Shown one piece after another: positions 1 to 6,758 of a stretch of DNA of 8,717 nucleotides. The notes below the pieces were generated by a model that was not told the DNA's origin, made no database searches, and saw only the letters and a program-made list of their open reading frames with translations. Source of the DNA: Porphyrobacter sp. UBA7686 (GTDB taxonomy: Bacteria; Pseudomonadota; Alphaproteobacteria; Sphingomonadales; Sphingomonadaceae); NCBI GenBank assembly GCA_002482865.1, contig DLGU01000110.1:2295-11011 (forward strand), in the 5' to 3' direction. Each line of letters begins with the position of its first letter. Positions within the stretch are counted from its first letter, which is position 1. Made by a program: the position numbers and the translations under genes.

Positions 1-561
1 ATGACGCTGTTCGGCGCTGTGCTGGTGTTCGGGCTGGCGGGCTATGCCTGGCAGGGCTCACCGGGGCAGGCCTCCGCGCCTAAAGGGGAGGCGGAGGCTG
101 CGTCAGGGCAGGGCGAGGCAATGGTCGAAGGGCGTGCGGCGCTGTTTTCGCGCACACTGCCTGCGCCTGACTACCTTGTGACTTCAGACGCCTTTGCCCG
201 CCGCGGCAAGTTTGCCGATGCGGCCAATCTCCTCCAGCGCGGGTTGGACAATAACCCGCGCGATGTGGAAAGCTGGCTGGCGCTGGGTCTGGCGTTGGTC
301 GGTCACGCCGATGGTTTCGTGACTCCGGCCGCTGTGCAGGCTTTCGGGCGAGCCAAGGCGATTGACCCGGGCCATCCGGGCGCGGAGTACTTCCTCGGCT
401 TTGCCTATCTCCAAAGCGGCGAAATCGTCGCTGCGCGTAATGTCTGGCAGGGCCTGCTCGCCAACTCGCCTCCCGAGGCACCCTGGCGTGAGGGGCTTGA
501 GGCCGAAGTTGCCCGGCTTAACGACATGATAGCCCGCGCGCCGATGCTTCAGGGCCAATGA
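1..561 (+). CDS. TPR-repeat protein, CcmI/CycH-like cytochrome c biogenesis factor (5' end may lie outside the window)
   Basis: The visible part is 186 residues and ends at TGA 559-561. It opens with a hydrophobic stretch (about residues 3-16) that reads as a single membrane anchor. A low-complexity Ala/Gly/Glu linker follows to about residue 45. Then come about three tetratricopeptide-like helix pairs (roughly 55-88, 89-122 and 126-160) with typical features such as 'FADAANLLQRGLDNNPRD' and 'AFGRAKAIDPGHPGAEYFLG'. This layout matches the C-terminal TPR half of CcmI/CycH-type proteins, which by family knowledge present apocytochrome c to the haem ligation machinery on the periplasmic side. 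The ATG lies exactly at base 1, so the true start and any other ccm genes may be upstream; the anchor could be the second of two helices. A generic TPR protein is the alternative, because no ccm neighbour is visible. Confidence 0.65.
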   Translation: MTLFGAVLVFGLAGYAWQGSPGQASAPKGEAEAASGQGEAMVEGRAALFSRTLPAPDYLVTSDAFARRGKFADAANLLQRGLDNNPRDVESWLALGLALVGHADGFVTPAAVQAFGRAKAIDPGHPGAEYFLGFAYLQSGEIVAARNVWQGLLANSPPEAPWREGLEAEVARLNDMIARAPMLQGQ

Positions 562-699
562 CGCCTTTCTCTCTGGCGCGCGAGACCTACTCTGATAATG
601 TTGCAGGTGCGAATGGGCAGTGCTAGGCGCGCTGCCTCATCGGCCTGAATGGTTCCGGCAGGATGGGCAGTACCGCGGGATACGGGAAATCCGATCAAG

Positions 700-2643
700 A
701 TGAGCAGCATAGCCAATACTGACGAACCTGCCGCCGCGAGCGCCCATGGCCACGGGCACAGCGCTTCGACGCTGACCCTTGCGGTCGGCGCTGTCGGCGT
801 GGTGTTCGGCGACATCGGCACCAGCCCGCTTTATGCCTTCCGCGAGACCTTTGCCGCGCATCACGGCACAATCGGGATCACGCCCGATGCCGAGCATATC
901 CACGGTGTGCTGAGCCTTGTGTTCTGGTCGATGATGATGGTGGTGACGGTCAAATATGTCCTCACCATCATGCGCGCTGACAACAAGGGCGAAGGCGGCA
1001 GCCTTGCTTTGCTCGCGCTGATCCGGCGCGCCTCGGACAATCGCCGTTGGACCGCGCCACTTATCCTGCTCGGTGTGTTTGCCACCGCGCTGTTCTACGG
1101 CGACAGCATGATCACCCCGGCGATCTCGGTTCTGTCCGCGACCGAGGGTCTGCAATACATTGTTCCCGGCTTCAAACCGTGGATCGTGCCGACGGCGGTG
1201 GCGATCCTGTTTGGTCTGTTCGCGATCCAGTCGCGCGGGTCGGGCAAGGTCGGCAAGCTGTTCGGCCCGATCATGCTGACCTATTTCGGAATGCTGGCGA
1301 CGCTGGGTGTTATGCACCTGAGCGCCAATCCCGCGATCATTCTGGAAACGATCAACCCCATCAATGCGCTGCGGTTCTTCCAGTCGGATGGCTTTACGGC
1401 CTTCATCGCGCTGGGCAGCGTGGTGCTGGCGGTTACCGGGGCCGAGGCGCTCTATGCCGACATGGGCCATTTCGGGCGCAAGCCGATCGGGCTTTCCTGG
1501 CTGACCTTCGTGTTTCCGGCGCTGATGCTCAATTACATGGGGCAGGGCGCGATGATCCTTTCGGCGAGCTCGCCCGCGGCTGCGGCTGCGCTCGTGAAGG
1601 ATCCGTTCTTCCTGATGATCCCTGACCTTGTTCGTGTGCCGGTGATCATTCTCGCGCTGCTCGCCACGATCATTGCCAGCCAGGCGGTCATTTCGGGTGC
1701 CTTCAGCCTGACCCAGCAAGCGATCCAGCTCGGCTTCATCCCACGCATGGAAATCCGCCACACCAGCGCCTCGGCTGCGGGGCAGATCTACATCCCCACG
1801 ATCAACTGGGGTCTGATGGTGATGGTGATCCTGCTGGTGCTGTTCTTCCAGTCATCGACCAACCTTGCCGCGGCCTATGGCATCGCGGTGACCGGGGCGA
1901 TGTTCATCGACACGCTGCTGCTGGCGGCCGTCCTGTTCTCGCTGTGGCGCTGGCCGGTGTGGAAGGCGCTTCCGCTGGTCGCGGCCTTCTTGATCGTCGA
2001 CATCGCCTATTTCGGTGCGAACCTGATCAAGGTGCCGCAGGGCGGCTGGGTTCCGCTGCTGATCGGCTTCGTGATCTTCACCCTGCTCACCACCTGGTCG
2101 CGCGGGCGTGAGCTGATGCGGGCGAGCATGTCCGAAAGCGCGCTGCCGATCGAGATTTTCGCCAAGAGCGCGCAGAACAGCGCCACCCGCGTCGCGGGAA
2201 CGGCTGTGTTCATGGCCTCGACCAACACGGGCGTGCCATCGGCGCTGCTGCACAATATCAAGCACAACAAGGTGCTGCACGAACGCATCCTGATCCTGAC
2301 CGTGGCGGTGCAGGATGTGCCTTACCTGGAATCGATCGAACGCTATTCGTGCAAGGACCTGGGCAATGGCTTCTATCGGGTCACGATCCGCTGCGGCTTC
2401 CTTGAAGAAACCGATGTGCCCGCCCTGCTGCGCACGCTCGACCTGTGCGGCGCGCCGTTCGACATGATGCACACCAGCTTCTTCCTGTCACGCCAGACGC
2501 TGCTGGCGTCGGCTAAGCCGGGCATGGCGATCTGGCGCGAGAAGCTGTTCGCCTGGATGCTGCGCAACGCGGCGAGCGCGATGGAGTTCTTCCGGCTGCC
2601 CACCAATCGCGTGGTGGAGCTTGGGAGTCAGGTGGAAATCTGA
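700..2643 (+). CDS. kup: Kup-family low-affinity potassium uptake protein
   Basis: A 647-residue integral membrane transporter of the KUP/HAK/KT family, predicted to bring K+ into the cell in symport with H+. The N-terminus has a short His-rich stretch (HGHGH, residues 16-20). The family signature [17 protein letters not shown] follows at about 33-49, then a segment with KYV and [10 protein letters not shown] at about 85-100, [10 protein letters not shown], and [14 protein letters not shown]. About 12 hydrophobic helices run to about residue 480, followed by a soluble C-terminal domain of about 160 residues with the [15 protein letters not shown] motif. The length is close to E. coli Kup (622). 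An in-frame ATG at 649 would add 17 residues, but it sits directly after an in-frame TGA and has no clear Shine-Dalgarno. ATG 700 fits the family length better, with only a weak GGGA upstream. In the 138-base leader, GATAAT at 594-599 resembles a -10 box but has no convincing -35, and no terminator for the preceding gene is visible. Confidence 0.95.
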   Translation: MSSIANTDEPAAASAHGHGHSASTLTLAVGAVGVVFGDIGTSPLYAFRETFAAHHGTIGITPDAEHIHGVLSLVFWSMMMVVTVKYVLTIMRADNKGEGGSLALLALIRRASDNRRWTAPLILLGVFATALFYGDSMITPAISVLSATEGLQYIVPGFKPWIVPTAVAILFGLFAIQSRGSGKVGKLFGPIMLTYFGMLATLGVMHLSANPAIILETINPINALRFFQSDGFTAFIALGSVVLAVTGAEALYADMGHFGRKPIGLSWLTFVFPALMLNYMGQGAMILSASSPAAAAALVKDPFFLMIPDLVRVPVIILALLATIIASQAVISGAFSLTQQAIQLGFIPRMEIRHTSASAAGQIYIPTINWGLMVMVILLVLFFQSSTNLAAAYGIAVTGAMFIDTLLLAAVLFSLWRWPVWKALPLVAAFLIVDIAYFGANLIKVPQGGWVPLLIGFVIFTLLTTWSRGRELMRASMSESALPIEIFAKSAQNSATRVAGTAVFMASTNTGVPSALLHNIKHNKVLHERILILTVAVQDVPYLESIERYSCKDLGNGFYRVTIRCGFLEETDVPALLRTLDLCGAPFDMMHTSFFLSRQTLLASAKPGMAIWREKLFAWMLRNAASAMEFFRLPTNRVVELGSQVEI

Positions 2644-2645
2644 CC

Positions 2646-2750
2646 TTGCAGGCAGCCGCTCTCGCCCTTGTGCCGCTTTCCCTCATGGTGGCGGCGTGCG
2701 CGCCAGAGGTAGCTGACGAAGCGCAGGCGCCCGTCAAGGAGCAGGCATCA
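2646..2750 (+). other. Open in-frame leader ahead of the VOC gene, reads like a lipoprotein signal peptide
   Basis: This 105-base stretch between kup and the ATG of the VOC gene is open in the VOC frame. From a TTG at 2646 it would give a hydrophobic segment ending in a lipobox (LMVAAC, Cys at position 18). An acidic, Ala/Pro-rich linker of about 17 residues follows, and then the VOC Met. AGGTGGA at 2630-2636, inside the end of kup, is a fair ribosome binding site for the TTG (9-base spacing). Against a real signal peptide, the n-region has no Lys or Arg and the start would be TTG. It may be an alternative longer start, a relic, or chance. I treat ATG 2751 as the main start. Confidence 0.3.
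2736..2741 (+). promoter_or_regulatory. Shine-Dalgarno AAGGAG for the VOC gene
   Basis: AAGGAG lies 9 bases before ATG 2751. It is one of the best ribosome binding sites in the window and supports ATG 2751 over the upstream TTG, because the VOC domain begins only a few residues after this ATG. Confidence 0.7.
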
Positions 2751-3455
2751 ATGACCAACCCGGTCTTTCATTTCGAAATTCCTGTCACCGACATGGATCG
2801 GGCCATTGCCTTCTACGAAGACGTCTTCAGCTTCCAGCTGACCCGCGAAGACGTCGACGGCTACGATATGGCATTCTTCCCCCGCGCAGGCGATGCGCCT
2901 GGCGCAAGCGGAGCCTTAGCCAAGGGCGACGTCTACCGCCCGTCGCACGATGGGCCAGTGATATATTTCGATGTGCCCGATATCGACGCCGTGCTCGCGC
3001 GGGCAACGGCACGCGGATCGAAGGTGCTCTATCCCAAAAAGGATATCGGCGAGGCGGGCTTCGTTGCTGAAATTGAGGATAGCGAGGGCAACCGGATCGC
3101 CTTGCGCAGGTCAAACCCTGATCAGCCCCCCGTCGGTGGCTCGTCCTTCAGCGGCTCGTCACGGTCCTCGAAGCTTAGCCCGTGTTTCAGCAGCATGGGG
3201 ATCTGGCTGAAGGTGAACAGGAAGGTCAGCGGCAGGAACACCCACAGCTTGGCCCACAGCCAGCCTTCGAAATCCATCTGCGCACGCAGCACTTCGTTGA
3301 GCCCTGCCAGCACCAGGAAGAACACCCCCCAATTGCGCGACAGCTTGAGCCAGCCTTCGTCCGACAGGCCCTCGAAGGCGGCTTCGAGCAGGATCTTGAG
3401 CATCGCCCGCCCGGCAACATACCCAGCCAGCAGCACCGCGCCGAAACTCGCATAG
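2751..3455 (+). CDS. VOC (glyoxalase/bleomycin-resistance fold) family protein with abnormal C-terminal run-on
   Basis: Residues 1-118 form a complete small VOC domain: MTNPVFHFEIPVTDMDRAIA at the start, a GASGALAKGDVY stretch near the middle, and FVAEIEDSEGNRIAL near the end. By family knowledge such single-domain proteins act as metal-dependent lyases, dioxygenases or ligand binders; the substrate here cannot be told. The open frame does not stop after the domain but continues to TGA 3453-3455, giving 234 residues. The extra 111 or so residues are Ser/Arg-rich and are simply the antisense of ispZ, so they are unlikely to be selected protein. One additional base in the AAACCC run at 3113-3118 would bring TGA 3119-3121 into frame and yield a 123-residue protein ending in SNP, just before the convergent ispZ stop. 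The gene probably co-transcribes with kup (107-base gap). The domain call is firm; the 3' end is not. Confidence 0.75.
   Translation: MTNPVFHFEIPVTDMDRAIAFYEDVFSFQLTREDVDGYDMAFFPRAGDAPGASGALAKGDVYRPSHDGPVIYFDVPDIDAVLARATARGSKVLYPKKDIGEAGFVAEIEDSEGNRIALRRSNPDQPPVGGSSFSGSSRSSKLSPCFSSMGIWLKVNRKVSGRNTHSLAHSQPSKSICARSTSLSPASTRKNTPQLRDSLSQPSSDRPSKAASSRILSIARPATYPASSTAPKLA
3111..3121 (+). other. Probable one-base deletion site at the 3' end of the VOC gene
   Basis: The sequence TCAAACCCTGA contains a TGA (3119-3121) one base out of the VOC frame. Adding one C gives codons for Ser-Asn-Pro-stop; adding one A gives Ser-Lys-Pro-stop. Either would end the protein right after the VOC domain and directly beside the ispZ stop codon (3122-3124 on the other strand). 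This could be a true frameshift or a homopolymer sequencing error. Confidence 0.5.
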
Positions 3456-3772
3456 ATGATCGTCGGTTTGATCTGCACGAAAGTGGGGTCGCCGAAGAAG
3501 ATCGTCAGACTTCCGAAACCGACGATCAGCGCGGTCGAAAACCATAGCATCGGCGACACTTTGCCCAGCCGCCATTTCGATACCAGTAGCGCAATAACGG
3601 CGGCGACCATGAACGCGCCCGTGCCATTGATGATCGCGCCGAGTTCGCCCGTTGCACTCACCTTATCGGGCGCGCTCCAGCGATAGACGCCGAGGAAGAC
3701 CACGAGCGGGCCGTAATCGACGGCGACGTTGAGCCAGCTGGAAGCCGCCTTTTTGGTCTCGTTATCGCTCAT
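3122..3772 (-). CDS. yciB: Inner-membrane septation/envelope protein YciB (IspZ, septation protein A)
   Basis: A 216-residue multi-pass membrane protein with five or so hydrophobic helices. Family signatures are visible: LVVFLGVYRW in the first helix, a GDPTFVQIKPTIIYASFG loop-helix, LSRNWGVFFLVLAGLNEVL, and KLWVFLPLTFLFTFSQIPML near the end. A short charged tail (EDRDEPLKDEPPTGG) closes the protein. YciB/IspZ proteins are known to affect cell division and envelope integrity; the biochemical role is unsettled. I chose ATG 3772 rather than the GTG one codon earlier. Its A is shared with the ftsY stop (TGATG), and GGAG lies 7 bases upstream inside ftsY, which indicates translational coupling. 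It is the last gene of the dapF-mtaB-ftsY-yciB run. Its 3' end is covered on the opposite strand by the VOC frame run-on, and no terminator is visible. Confidence 0.93.
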   Translation of the reverse strand: MSDNETKKAASSWLNVAVDYGPLVVFLGVYRWSAPDKVSATGELGAIINGTGAFMVAAVIALLVSKWRLGKVSPMLWFSTALIVGFGSLTIFFGDPTFVQIKPTIIYASFGAVLLAGYVAGRAMLKILLEAAFEGLSDEGWLKLSRNWGVFFLVLAGLNEVLRAQMDFEGWLWAKLWVFLPLTFLFTFSQIPMLLKHGLSFEDRDEPLKDEPPTGG

Positions 3773-4695
3773 CACGCCACTCCGGCAATCACGCGGGCGA
3801 CCAAGTCGGGGTCGAACGGGCGCAGGTCTTCCATCTTCTCGCCGACGCCAATGGCGTGGATGGGGAGGCCATATTGCTCCGCCGCCGCGACCAGCACGCC
3901 GCCGCGCGCGGTGCCATCGAGCTTGGTCATGATGAGGCCCGTTACCCCCGCGACCTCCTTGAACACGTCGATCTGGGCGAGGGCATTCTGGCCATTGGTC
4001 GCATCCAGCACCAGCACAACATCATGCGGCGCTTCAGGGTTCAGCCGGCCGAGGACGCGGCGGATTTTCGCCAGTTCCTCCATCAGCTCTTTCTTGTTCT
4101 GGAGGCGGCCTGCAGTGTCGACGATCAGCGCGTCGATGCCGGTGTCGGTCGCCTGCTTGACGGCATCGAACACAATCGCCGCCGGATCGCCGCCTTCGGG
4201 CCCGCGCACCAGATCGACCCCGATCCGGCCCGCCCATGTCGCAAGCTGCCCGATGGCAGCGGCGCGGAAGGTGTCGCCCGCTGCCAGCAGCACGCCGTAA
4301 TCATCCTCCTGAAACAGGTGGGCGAGTTTGGCGATGGTGGTGGTCTTGCCGCTGCCGTTCACGCCGATCACAAGGATCACCTGCGGGCGCGGGAAGGCGG
4401 TGATTTCGAGCGGCTTGGCGACGGGACGCAGGATCGCTGCGATCTCTTCCGCCACCGCTTCTTTCAACTCGCGGGTGGTGATCTCCAGCCCGAAGCGCTT
4501 GTCGGACAGCCGCGCACGGATGCGGGCCGCCGCCGCAGGGCCGAGGTCGGACATGATCAGTGCGTCCTCGACCTCGTCGAGCGTGGCGTCATCAAGCTTC
4601 GCGCTCCCGCCCACCCCGGCAAGGTTGGCGGTCAGGCGCTCCGATGTCTTGGCGAAGCCGCCGAACAGGCGCTGGCTCCAGCTGGTTTCACTCAT
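3772..4695 (-). CDS. ftsY: Signal recognition particle receptor FtsY (SRP GTPase)
   Basis: A 307-residue SRP-type GTPase that docks SRP-ribosome complexes at the inner membrane for co-translational insertion. The N domain occupies about residues 1-95. It begins with an amphipathic segment (WSQRLFGGFAKTSERL) that matches the membrane-contact helix of FtsY proteins. The G domain has P-loop GVNGSGKTT (111-119), DTFRAAA (141-147), DTAGR (193-197), TKLDGTARGG (257-266) and GVGEKMEDLRPFDP near the end. The DTFRAAA and EKMEDLRPFDP forms mark it as FtsY rather than Ffh, and there is no M domain. It lacks the long acidic A domain of E. coli FtsY, as is common in many bacteria. The ATG overlaps the mtaB stop by 4 bases (ATGA), so translation is probably coupled. 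Confidence 0.97.
   Translation of the reverse strand: MSETSWSQRLFGGFAKTSERLTANLAGVGGSAKLDDATLDEVEDALIMSDLGPAAAARIRARLSDKRFGLEITTRELKEAVAEEIAAILRPVAKPLEITAFPRPQVILVIGVNGSGKTTTIAKLAHLFQEDDYGVLLAAGDTFRAAAIGQLATWAGRIGVDLVRGPEGGDPAAIVFDAVKQATDTGIDALIVDTAGRLQNKKELMEELAKIRRVLGRLNPEAPHDVVLVLDATNGQNALAQIDVFKEVAGVTGLIMTKLDGTARGGVLVAAAEQYGLPIHAIGVGEKMEDLRPFDPDLVARVIAGVA
3780..3783 (-). promoter_or_regulatory. Shine-Dalgarno GGAG for yciB inside the end of ftsY
   Basis: GGAG on the - strand ends 7 bases before ATG 3772 and lies within the last ftsY codons. It decides the yciB start in favour of the ATG that overlaps the ftsY stop. Confidence 0.6.
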
Positions 4696-5867
4696 CCGAG
4701 CAGGCCCTCCCTGACCTCGCGCACATTCACTTCGATGATGTCGCCCGCAGCTGTCCCGGCAGGCAGCGCGACGCGGGCATAGTTGGGGGCATAGCCCGTG
4801 CCGTCGCGTTCGGCGAGGACGGGGAGCGTTTCGCCCACAAGGCTGTCGAGCCAGACGGCACGGCGCGTGGCGGCGCAGGCGCGGAGGTCGGCGGCGCGGG
4901 CCTTCACCACGTCGCGCGGCACCTGCGGCATCCGCGCGGCGGGGGTGCCGGGGCGGGGTGAGAAGGGGAAGATGTGGGCGTGGACGATATCGAGCTCGTC
5001 GATGATGCTGATGTTCGCCTGATGGTGGGCGTCATCCTCGGTCGGGAATCCGGCGATGAGGTCAGCGCCGATGGCGATGTCCGGCCGGATTGCTTTGAGG
5101 CGCTGGGCCAGTTCCACTGCATCGCGGCGCAGATGACGGCGCTTCATGCGCTTGAGGATCAGGTCGGCCCCGTGCTGCAAGCTGAGGTGTAAATGCGGCA
5201 TCACCCGCGGTTCGTGGGCGAGGAGGTCAAACAGCCCCGCATCAATCTCGATCCCGTCCAACGATGACAGCCGCAGGCGGGGGAGGCCGGGGAAGGCCGC
5301 AAGGATCGCAGCGACCAGCGTGCCAAGGCGCGGCTCGCTCGGTAGATCATGCCCCCATGAGGTCAGATCGACCCCGGTGAGCACAACCTCCTTGGCCCCC
5401 GCAGTAAGATGCGCCTCAACCTCGCGCAGCACGTCCGCGACGCTCAACGAACGGCTCACCCCGCGCCCCTGCGGGATTACGCAGAAGGTGCAGGCGTGAT
5501 CGCAGCCGTTCTGCACGGCCACGAAAGCGCGGGTGCGGGCGGGCGCAACCGGCGGGGCATCAGCGGCGATGTTCCACGCGCGGGGATCGAGCTTGGCCGC
5601 ATTGGCTATCAGACCATCAACCTCGTCCATCGCGCCAATCGACGACCGATCAATCTCCGCCGCACAGCCGGTCACCACCAGCCGGGCCGCCGGATTGTCA
5701 CGCCGGGCGCGGCGGATCGCTTTGCGGGTTTGAGCCAGCGCCTCACCCGTCACCGCGCAGGAATTGACTACTACCAGATCGGTTTCGCCCGCCAGCATCG
5801 CCCGCATCCGCTCGCTCTCGGCGATGTTCATGCGGCAGCCGAGCGAGATAATCTGCGGAGCGTTCAA
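4692..5867 (-). CDS. mtaB: tRNA t6A37 methylthiotransferase MtaB (radical SAM)
   Basis: A 391-residue methylthiotransferase that converts t6A at position 37 of ANN-decoding tRNAs to ms2t6A. The N-terminal UPF0004 domain carries cluster cysteines C11 (SLGCRMN), C37 (VNSCAVT) and C68 (VTGCAAE). The radical SAM core has the CxxxCxxC motif at C122, C126 and C129 (NGCDHACTFCVIPQGRG). A TRAM-like domain closes the protein from about residue 340. The SLGCRMNIAESE form with VNSCAVTGEA is typical of MtaB rather than MiaB or RimO. The start is a TTG at 5867. The next Met (residue 13) lies inside the first cysteine motif, so it is too late. AGGAG is 7 bases upstream, and the TTG overlaps the dapF stop (TTGA). 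Confidence 0.93.
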   Translation of the reverse strand: MNAPQIISLGCRMNIAESERMRAMLAGETDLVVVNSCAVTGEALAQTRKAIRRARRDNPAARLVVTGCAAEIDRSSIGAMDEVDGLIANAAKLDPRAWNIAADAPPVAPARTRAFVAVQNGCDHACTFCVIPQGRGVSRSLSVADVLREVEAHLTAGAKEVVLTGVDLTSWGHDLPSEPRLGTLVAAILAAFPGLPRLRLSSLDGIEIDAGLFDLLAHEPRVMPHLHLSLQHGADLILKRMKRRHLRRDAVELAQRLKAIRPDIAIGADLIAGFPTEDDAHHQANISIIDELDIVHAHIFPFSPRPGTPAARMPQVPRDVVKARAADLRACAATRRAVWLDSLVGETLPVLAERDGTGYAPNYARVALPAGTAAGDIIEVNVREVREGLLG

Positions 5868-6694
5868 ACTCCGGCTCCTGCGGCGTAATCATCCCAGTCG
5901 AAGGTGCCGCGATAGCTTTCTGCCGCAGGGCCGCTCATCAGGATCGTACCGCCCGGCGCCCAGGCAATCACCAGATCGCCGCCCGGCAGTGTCACGCGCA
6001 CCGGGCTGTCCACCAGCCCGCGCCGGATCGCCGCGACCGCCGTGGCGCAGGCCCCGGTGCCGCAAGCGCGGGTCAGCCCGGCGCCGCGTTCCCATACCCG
6101 CAGCTTCAGGTGATCCGGCCCGGCAAGACTGGCGACGTTGACGTTCACTCGCTCGGGAAACAGCGAGTCATGCTCGATCACCGGGCCAAGCGTTTCCAGC
6201 GGGACGGCATCGGCATCATCGACGAAGAAAATCGCGTGCGGGTTGCCGACATTGACCGCCATCGGCGCTTCAAGGCTCTCCCACCCGACCGGCATCGTGA
6301 AAGTGTCCATCGGGTAGGCGAGCGGGATCGCGTCCCAATCGAAGCGCGGTGTGCCCATGTCGACCCGTGCGCCGCCGTCGAGCGGTTCGAGCGCAATCGG
6401 CCCCCCGCCAGTCTCGATGACTGCGGGCTCGCCATGCAGCAGCGCCACGGCCCGCGCGGCATTGCCGCAGGCCTCGACCTCGCTGCCATCGGAATTGAAA
6501 ATCCGCATCCGGAAGCGATGTGTCTCGCTCGGCTCCAGCAGCACCAGCTGATCGAAACCGATCCCGGTGCGTCGGTCAGCCAGCGCGCGCGCGATATGCG
6601 GCGTCATCTCCGGCAGCGACGTTTCACGCGCGTCGAGCACGACGAAGTCGTTGCCGAGCCCGTGCATCTTGATGAAGGCAATCGTCTGCGTCAC
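5864..6694 (-). CDS. dapF: Diaminopimelate epimerase DapF
   Basis: A 276-residue cofactor-independent epimerase that interconverts LL- and meso-diaminopimelate, the precursor of lysine and of the peptidoglycan cross-link. The signature KMHGLGNDFVVLD is near the N-terminus. The first catalytic Cys is C76 in NSDGSEVEACGNAARAV, the second is C211 in GLTRACGTGACA, and a VNVGNPHAIFF stretch lies between the two halves. Both active-site cysteines are present, and the length matches E. coli DapF (274). I use GTG 6694 (product starts MTQTIAFIKMHG). A TTG at 6712 would add six residues without family support, and ATG 6667 would cut into the first conserved strand. No strong Shine-Dalgarno is visible for any of these. 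It heads the four-gene overlapping run and follows the GGDEF-EAL gene on the same strand after a 64-base gap. Confidence 0.95.
   Translation of the reverse strand: MTQTIAFIKMHGLGNDFVVLDARETSLPEMTPHIARALADRRTGIGFDQLVLLEPSETHRFRMRIFNSDGSEVEACGNAARAVALLHGEPAVIETGGGPIALEPLDGGARVDMGTPRFDWDAIPLAYPMDTFTMPVGWESLEAPMAVNVGNPHAIFFVDDADAVPLETLGPVIEHDSLFPERVNVNVASLAGPDHLKLRVWERGAGLTRACGTGACATAVAAIRRGLVDSPVRVTLPGGDLVIAWAPGGTILMSGPAAESYRGTFDWDDYAAGAGV
5875..5879 (-). promoter_or_regulatory. Shine-Dalgarno AGGAG supporting the TTG start of mtaB
   Basis: AGGAG on the - strand lies inside the last dapF codons, 7 bases before the TTG at 5867. It supports an unusual TTG start that overlaps the dapF TGA by 4 bases. 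Confidence 0.6.
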
Positions 6695-6732
6695 GGCTGC
6701 GCATCTATGCAAGCAGGCCGTCCGCGTCCAGT

Positions 6733-6748
6733 CCTGCCCGCGGGCAGG
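6733..6748. repeat. Perfect 16-bp GC palindrome between the GGDEF-EAL gene and dapF
   Basis: CCTGCCCGCGGGCAGG is a perfect palindrome 10 bases beyond the stop of the GGDEF-EAL gene and about 38 bases before the dapF start. As RNA it can form a stem of 6 pairs with a CGCG loop. No T-run follows on the - strand, so it is not a standard intrinsic terminator. It might be a weak transcription pause, a 3' end stabiliser or an operator for dapF. A chance match in GC-rich DNA is also possible. Confidence 0.4.
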
Positions 6749-6758
6749 GGGCGCAATC

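Noticed and set aside
594..599. GATAAT as a -10 promoter element for kup
   Set aside because: There is no convincing -35 element at a 16-18 base spacing, so I mention it only in the kup entry.
613..671. Nine-base direct repeat ATGGGCAGT (613-621 and 663-671) upstream of kup
   Set aside because: It is short, and the copies are 50 bases apart with no further similarity around them. Chance is likely.
637..1761. Long - strand open frame (374 codons) rich in His, Arg, Asp and Gln, including a run of five His
   Set aside because: It is the antisense of kup. The composition is what results from reading the complement of GC-biased membrane-protein codons (Met-rich tracts become His). It has no recognisable domain.
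3772..4695. FtsY shortened at the N-terminus compared with E. coli
   Set aside because: Absence of the acidic A domain is common in the family. The N and G domains and the membrane-contact segment are intact, so it is not a truncation.
3856..4782. Long + strand open frame of 308 codons
   Set aside because: It is antisense to ftsY, whose motifs are unmistakable. It has Arg/Asp/His/Gln-rich shadow composition and no domain.
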